Shown one piece after another: positions 60,501 to 64,000 of a DNA stretch of 64,000 bases. Under the pieces are notes generated by a model that ran no database searches, was not told the origin of the DNA, and worked only from the letters and a program-made list of their open reading frames with translations. Made by a program: the position numbers and the translations under genes. The stretch lies in NCBI RefSeq assembly GCF_017743865.1, contig NZ_JAGHRJ010000002.1:1054001-1118000 (forward strand), read 5' to 3'. Position 1 is the stretch's first letter; every line of letters starts with the position of its first letter. Source of the stretch: Labrenzia sp. R4_2 (GTDB taxonomy: Bacteria; Pseudomonadota; Alphaproteobacteria; Rhizobiales; Stappiaceae).

Positions 60501-60618
60501 CGCCAGCCCATTGATCAAGCTGCCAATCCTGAATGACACCAGAGTCGTAACGCTCTCGGTCCCATCCCGATTCAAATGCCAGCAATGCGGACAAGAAGTC
60601 TTGATATGTTCCGGCCAT
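57532..60618 (-). CDS. Large modular, probably secreted protein with lysozyme-like domain and six beta-rich repeats
   Basis: From ATG 60618 (AGGGA five bases upstream) the protein has 1028 residues and no N-terminal signal peptide. Residues 1-235 look lysozyme-like: LLAFESGWDRERYD (12-25, candidate catalytic Glu16), GFVGFQFGEALL, and GIMAAAHLRGAWG (177-189). Six related 70-90 residue units follow at about 272-345, 421-493, 540-618, 642-735, 745-838 and 919-1000. The first two share W-x-W-G, VVSNFDP/NP, SNNQT-x-TLQGV and LSDLS-x-SNFT. Asp/Pro-rich linkers separate them. The units resemble modules on secreted alphaproteobacterial glycoside hydrolases. The glycine/aspartate turns and end DFLL suggest type I secretion. 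Confidence 0.75.
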   Translation of the reverse strand: MAGTYQDFLSALLAFESGWDRERYDSGVIQDWQLDQWAGGPVQDRFPQYSSWSQLTDAEWEAMAYQSQNSLGFVGFQFGEALLIDLGYYDDTVFYGNGAATNTWDGTWTGKNGVNSFADFTTKAAQDVAIQEAFGYNLQVIENQLANSGQSLSDYIGQTATYTQNGQTVTVELTLTGIMAAAHLRGAWGTASLLQSGAVSTDEYGTSILQYMEQFGGFDAPTVAEAIAFFESRLTGDEGLGTPDGGTPGTPGTPGAPGNGDNGSADVDEGSADVVITWSWGQDAVVSNFDPATGTIFVDWIGAADLTITQTANGVVFAVPSNNQTTTLQGVQLSDLSPSNFTVLDSGTASKIFGLIGQDSAAPDPEVPVDPDPVDPDPEVPVDPDPVDPDPVEPDPVDPTPAPPIEPGSWNGTAGVTAANASVVVTWAWGTDRVVSNFNPQSDTIFIDWFGPEAIDVTEVNGNVIFTMASNNQTVTLQGVTLSDLSASNFTIQSTETGQEILSQVGTVSGPGTPDTPDNPDTPDNPDMPDMPDMPNMPDGAQMIMIMPNSPSRVITDFDPAGGDMLHLEAGVIAERLEIQDTVNGLTVTVYTATGEVANTTVLTGVSLSDMTMNNFMVAEESALNEVASLLGQSIETPDTGGFDVIYDADGSNTPVPTGASDLGGVKWAAEFGKDDIVGFNPAADQLDFGNASVHGLILNMTPNGEPIVDNPWGADMQILQGVQLADLTIENFGVVGNEHLRQDLGGVLSWEKGIGPRDGDTVYIRSHEYGQAEVINGFDPATQKISFLYFGTRERLSVEDTPNGMVISVPPSGQSFTFTGVQKADLIPGNLEFHFDQVMEDNLEAPFGIDQNDVSLVSREALLTPEAPAGQGTDGFQVREGVGAVSGTETPDTPDAPDTSDTSEVPTPPATSVTPSTSDTINLGSGADTVAITWEWGREVSVLNFDASEDLLDFSSLSVNDISLQEVGTDLTITVQNNGGHTYVLEDIQAEDLSLANLTAADWNTVVTDAGGVADQLRALGNTDFLL
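58990..59090. repeat. In-gene tandem repeat coding a PDMPDNPDTP linker
   Basis: Short units of the type TCCGGCATG and TCAGGATTGTCCGGCGTA recur between about 59007 and 59080, coding the Pro-Asp-Met/Thr/Asn linker (residues about 513-539) of the modular protein. Such repeats are prone to length change by slippage. Confidence 0.6.
59410..59530. repeat. In-gene repeat coding a PDPVDPDP linker
   Basis: Units such as GGATCCGGATCAACAGGATC recur with variation and code the Asp-Pro-Val linker at residues about 363-400. This is a second slippage-prone spacer in the same gene. Confidence 0.6.
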
Positions 60619-60832
60619 TTGTTCCCTGCCTTGTGAGTACATAACGATCTCAAACTAGGCACCGAATTGGCGTGAATCATGGGCGTAAAATTAAATAGTA
60701 GAGGTATTATTGTGGCGAATATTTCATTATTTGGCAATTTTGGGGCAATGATTACTTAGTAAAACTGATCATAACACTTGAGAACAGATTTCATTCCCGA
60801 GAAGTTCAAAATTTATTTGGCTATCGGCTGCA

Positions 60833-61834
60833 TCAGCAGAACACACGGCTGCGAGCGGTTGCCTTTGGGGACTCTCCGAAGCGCTTCTTATAGGCAACAG
60901 AAAACCGCCCAAGATGACGATGCCCTGATAACTCGGCGACGTCACTGACAGGGAGGTCGCCATTTCGAGCAAGCAACAAATGACGGGCCAGGTTCAGGCG
61001 GCACTGCTGCAGATATTGAACAGGTGTCAGGCCCAACTCGCGTTTGAAGATAAGCTGCAAGTTGCGCGGAGTGGTTCCGGCATGACGTGCAAGCTCTATC
61101 AGACTGAAATCATCCCTCATCCGGTCATGGATCATATCAACGGCCCGCTTCAGGATGGCAGGTCCGGACTTTTGCGTTTCATGGGAGAGCAAGACGGAAG
61201 CCGTGTTCTCTTGTACCTCAAGCAGAGAAACGATCAGTTCTTCTTCGAGATACAGTTGGGACGTACGGTTGTCTGATATAAACAGCTCTCCATTCTCCGC
61301 AGCATGAACCATACCCCAAAGTTTGCGCATCCATTGGTGTGCTTCCGATTGTCTCAGACGAAATTCCGGCGCAAATCGCAAACGGGCGCCCAAGTCCATA
61401 CCCGTGATCCTTGAGGCCACGTCGTCTACAAACTGCCGATCGATCTGAACCAGCAACTGCTCGCAACCCGAATGCCAGCGCATCACCGTATGGCGGTCAG
61501 GATTGAGGATGGAGGCTGTCTGCGGGTTTGACGCCACGGCCTGGCAGCCGTTGGTGATTTCGGCAGCACCGCTAAGCGGGATCTGGATCAGAAAAAAGCG
61601 GGTCAGCTCGCCGGGCTCAATCGTCACGTCGCCGCCATAGCGAAGGTAATTGAGCGAGACACGCTCTCCGGTAACCCGGTGCTGGCAGGCGTCGAACCTG
61701 TCATTGGAGGATTGCCGCTCCAGCTTGTGACTACAGAAGTGGCGCGCAACGATGTCCCTGGCCGCATCAACATCGAAGGTCTGAAAGCGGCGGAAGTCAC
61801 TCAGCGGTGGGGGTCTTTGCGGTTGAGCCATCAT
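60833..61834 (-). CDS. AraC-family transcriptional regulator
   Basis: The 333-residue regulator has an N-terminal AraC_binding_2-type (cupin-like) domain (about 35-190, LTRFFLIQIPLSGAAEI, SILNPDRHTVMRWHSGCEQLLVQI) and a C-terminal double HTH (about 235-333, FSLIELARHAGTTPRNLQLIFKRELGLTPVQYLQ, VSDVAELSGHRHLGRFSVAYKKRFGESP). This FeaR/benzoate-type architecture often controls aromatic or ketone catabolism. It is divergent from the cupin/monooxygenase pair 158 bp away, so it probably activates them. A second ATG lies at 61831. Confidence 0.9.
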   Translation of the reverse strand: MMAQPQRPPPLSDFRRFQTFDVDAARDIVARHFCSHKLERQSSNDRFDACQHRVTGERVSLNYLRYGGDVTIEPGELTRFFLIQIPLSGAAEITNGCQAVASNPQTASILNPDRHTVMRWHSGCEQLLVQIDRQFVDDVASRITGMDLGARLRFAPEFRLRQSEAHQWMRKLWGMVHAAENGELFISDNRTSQLYLEEELIVSLLEVQENTASVLLSHETQKSGPAILKRAVDMIHDRMRDDFSLIELARHAGTTPRNLQLIFKRELGLTPVQYLQQCRLNLARHLLLARNGDLPVSDVAELSGHRHLGRFSVAYKKRFGESPKATARSRVFC

Positions 61835-61992
61835 CTTCGAATGATGCCTCCGGCTTTATCGCAGGATCAAGCGTTCTCGCTGCTGCAATGCGGCAATTCG
61901 CAGCTCTTATGAAACTAATTTCGTAATCTGGATAAAATGTCCGGGACTTTCAGCGTTAGCCTGATCCTGTCTTAAAAGAGAGGGGACACAAT

Positions 61993-62439
61993 ATGCAAAA
62001 CGGAGCCGGGATCACCGCATCCAAAGACGGACTCGACGGCGTCAGCTGGAACGTCGTTGGCCACACTTACACACCCAAGGTCCATAGCACCAACGCCTTC
62101 ATCTGGCATGCCGTGGTGCCAGCGGACACGTTCGTACCGCCGCACATTCACCCGACCCAGGACGAATGGATCGTCATGCTGGAGGGGGAACTGGAGGTCG
62201 AAATGGGTGGCAACGTCCATAAGGCAGGTCCAGGCGACACGGTGCGCATGCCCATGGGCGAAGCCCACGGTATCTTCAATCGGTCCGGCAAGACCGCGAC
62301 CTGCGTCTTCGGCGTCGCGCCAGCGCGAAAGCTCTTCGATTTGTTTGGGGCCTTGAACGGTGTCACGGATCCGGAAGAACTCGTCCGGCTGTCTGCCATG
62401 CACGAAGTCGATTTCCTGCCTCCGCCTGATCAGGCCTGA
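61993..62439 (+). CDS. Cupin-domain protein
   Basis: The 148-residue single-domain cupin has both cupin motifs: PPHIHPTQDEW (His51, His53, Glu58) and MGEAHGIFN (His92), a complete 3-His/1-Glu metal site. GAGGGG lies about seven bases before the ATG. It is followed at 36 bases by the flavin monooxygenase and is probably co-transcribed. Possible roles are dioxygenase, isomerase or ligand sensor in the same pathway. Confidence 0.85.
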   Translation: MQNGAGITASKDGLDGVSWNVVGHTYTPKVHSTNAFIWHAVVPADTFVPPHIHPTQDEWIVMLEGELEVEMGGNVHKAGPGDTVRMPMGEAHGIFNRSGKTATCVFGVAPARKLFDLFGALNGVTDPEELVRLSAMHEVDFLPPPDQA

Positions 62440-62450
62440 TCAGGCCTGAT
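62424..62450. repeat. Short tandem TGATCAGGCC repeat at the cupin stop
   Basis: The decamer CAGGCCTGAT occurs twice in a row (62431-62450) after CGCCTGAT. The repeat contains the cupin stop codon, so slippage by one unit would shift the C-terminus or the distance to the next gene. Confidence 0.6.
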
Positions 62451-62475
62451 CGCCGCACATTCTGGAGGGGAAGAC

Positions 62476-63963
62476 ATGACAAAACGGAAAACAGTCGCCG
62501 TCATTGGTGGCGGCGTGAGCGGTCTTGCGGCTGCAAAAGCCTTCGATGAACGCGGTCATCGTGTTCTCGGGTTTGAACGAAGCCACGATTTCGGCGGCGT
62601 TTGGGAACTGTCCAGGTCCTATCCGGATGTGCAGACCCAGTCGCCTAAGGATCTTTACCGGTTCACCGATTTGCCAATGCCGGACGACTATCCGGAATGG
62701 CCGAAAGGTCCTCAGGTTCATGCCTATGTCCACGCCTATGCGAAGAAACACAATCTGGCGCGTTTGTTCCGGCTGAACACGACAGTTCTGTCGATGGACC
62801 GGCGCACAGACGGGCAGTCCGGCTGGACGCTGACCCTGGCGGCGGCGGACAAGACCTGGACCCAGGATTTCGACTTTGTCGCTGTGTGCACGGGGCAGTT
62901 CTCAGACAAAAACATCATCTCCCATCCGGGACAGGATGAGTTTGTCCAGACTGGCGGACAGGTCATGCACAGCTCTGACTACACCGACAGCAACTTAGCG
63001 GCCGGCAAAAACGTTGTCGTGCTGGGCGGTTCAAAATCAGCCACGGACATTGCGGTCAATGCGGCCAAGAATGGCGCTAAGTCCGTCACGCTTGTTTACC
63101 GCGAACCGGTATGGCGCGTGCCGTATTTCATCGGTGGCATCAACTTCAAGCGGCTGTTGTACATGCGGGCGCAGGAGCTGCAATTCAACGGCTGGAACCC
63201 ATCGATCACCGGCAAGATCCTGTCGGCGCTGTTCAAGCCGCTCATCTGGGCCAACTTCCGCGGATTGGAAATGATGCTCAAAACCCAGCTGAAGCTAAAG
63301 AAGTGGGACATGGTGCCGAAAGTCCCAATCGAGAACGACGCGTCCTGTTCCCTGCCGATCGTAACGCCCGGTCTGTTCGAAGGATTCGAAGCAGGAACCA
63401 TCAAACCGGTCCGGGGGACCATCGACCACTACGAGGACGGCCATGCTGTTTTGACCACCGGGGACCGGGTGCCTTGTGATGTTTCGGTTCTTGCTGTTGG
63501 CTGGAAATTGGGCGTGCCTTGTCTCGCCAAAGAGTATCAAGACAAACTGATCGAACCGGATGGTCAATACCGTGTCTATCGCCTGTCGGTGAACCCGGAT
63601 CTGCCCGACATGGGCTTTGTCGGTTTCAACTCCAGTTTCTGCACAATTCTGTCGGCGGAAATGATTGCAAACTGGCTGGTGCGCTTCGCAGACGGCCAGC
63701 TGGCAAATCAGCCAACTGATCAGGAGATGCGGCAAAACATCGACATGATGCTCGGTTGGCGGCGCAAGGAGCGGCCCGCCGCGCAGGTCTATGGCGGCCT
63801 GTGTTCGGCGCCCTTCCACTTCCGGCACTTCGATGAGCTGCTGGCGGATATGGGAGCAACCGTATCCAAACGGTCCAACCCGTTTGCCGAACAGTTCTCC
63901 TATCCAAATGCGGATGCTTATGGCGGGTATCTCGCCAGCACGCCGCAATATATGGCTGGGTAG
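62476..63963 (+). CDS. Flavin-containing (FMO/Baeyer-Villiger-type) monooxygenase
   Basis: The 495-residue enzyme has two Rossmann motifs: FAD GGGVSG (11-16) and NADPH GGSKSA (184-189). TGGQVMHSSDY (159-169) occupies the FMO fingerprint position FxGxxxHxxxY, with Thr in place of Phe. It oxygenates nucleophilic S/N or carbonyl substrates with NADPH and O2; the exact reaction is unknown. GGAGG lies seven bases before the ATG. The pair with a cupin under an AraC regulator suggests an inducible catabolic or detoxification unit. A hairpin may begin at about 63978 near the edge. Confidence 0.85.
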   Translation: MTKRKTVAVIGGGVSGLAAAKAFDERGHRVLGFERSHDFGGVWELSRSYPDVQTQSPKDLYRFTDLPMPDDYPEWPKGPQVHAYVHAYAKKHNLARLFRLNTTVLSMDRRTDGQSGWTLTLAAADKTWTQDFDFVAVCTGQFSDKNIISHPGQDEFVQTGGQVMHSSDYTDSNLAAGKNVVVLGGSKSATDIAVNAAKNGAKSVTLVYREPVWRVPYFIGGINFKRLLYMRAQELQFNGWNPSITGKILSALFKPLIWANFRGLEMMLKTQLKLKKWDMVPKVPIENDASCSLPIVTPGLFEGFEAGTIKPVRGTIDHYEDGHAVLTTGDRVPCDVSVLAVGWKLGVPCLAKEYQDKLIEPDGQYRVYRLSVNPDLPDMGFVGFNSSFCTILSAEMIANWLVRFADGQLANQPTDQEMRQNIDMMLGWRRKERPAAQVYGGLCSAPFHFRHFDELLADMGATVSKRSNPFAEQFSYPNADAYGGYLASTPQYMAG

Positions 63964-64000
63964 GGTGAAGGAATAATGCCAGCCGGCCTATAAGCCGGGT

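Overview
The window reads as chromosome of an alphaproteobacterium, most likely a marine Hyphomicrobiales (Rhizobiales) member of the Stappia/Roseibium type. The evidence is the alphaproteobacterial order mraZ-rsmH-ftsL-ftsI-murE-murF-mraY-murD-ftsW-murG-murC-murB-ddlB-ftsQ-ftsA-ftsZ-lpxC-bamD-recN-ligA, a Zur-type and a RirA-type operator, small DUF1127-like and RHH_4 proteins, and intergenic palindromes of the CCCGGA/TCCGGG kind. The genus is inferred. No rRNA, tRNA, CRISPR array, prophage or complete insertion sequence was seen.

Left part (1-31.4 kb): single genes and short operons. In order: a truncated PAS-domain sensor; serA; a zinc-starvation pair (DUF1826 and a COG0523 GTPase) behind a Zur-like site; an orphan VgrG-like beta-helix protein; a DMT exporter divergent from pdxJ and an HD hydrolase; a LysE exporter; a LysR regulator divergent from a 2-oxoglutarate dioxygenase and a class II aldolase; a DJ-1/PfpI protein; two tandem RHH_4 paralogues; an L-2-hydroxyglutarate-dehydrogenase-like flavoprotein; gatC-GNAT-gatA; a TetR regulator; a secreted YHS protein; a siderophore-interacting protein behind an iron-responsive IRO box; a bacterial ionotropic-glutamate-receptor homologue; a UvrD/PcrA helicase; a TPR protein; prmA; a DUF1127-like peptide divergent from aminopeptidase P; and a nitrate-sensing-type chemoreceptor.

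Central part (31.7-57.1 kb): one minus-strand block of about 25 kb, the division and cell-wall (dcw) cluster followed by lpxC, bamD, recN and ligA. Many junctions are 4-base ATGA overlaps. Upstream of mraZ is a regularly phased TGGGN array matching the MraZ autoregulatory box. A 268-bp MITE-like element with 33-bp imperfect inverted repeats lies between bamD and recN and supplies the bamD stop codon.

Right part (57.4-64 kb): a 1028-residue modular, probably secreted protein with an N-terminal lysozyme-like domain, Asp/Pro-rich linkers and six related beta-rich repeats. Then come an AraC regulator and, divergently, a cupin plus flavin monooxygenase pair.

The least explained items are the tandem RHH_4 genes with a strong hairpin between them, the receptor-channel with an altered pore filter, the modular repeat protein, the orphan spike-like protein and the triple-dyad control region upstream of aminopeptidase P.
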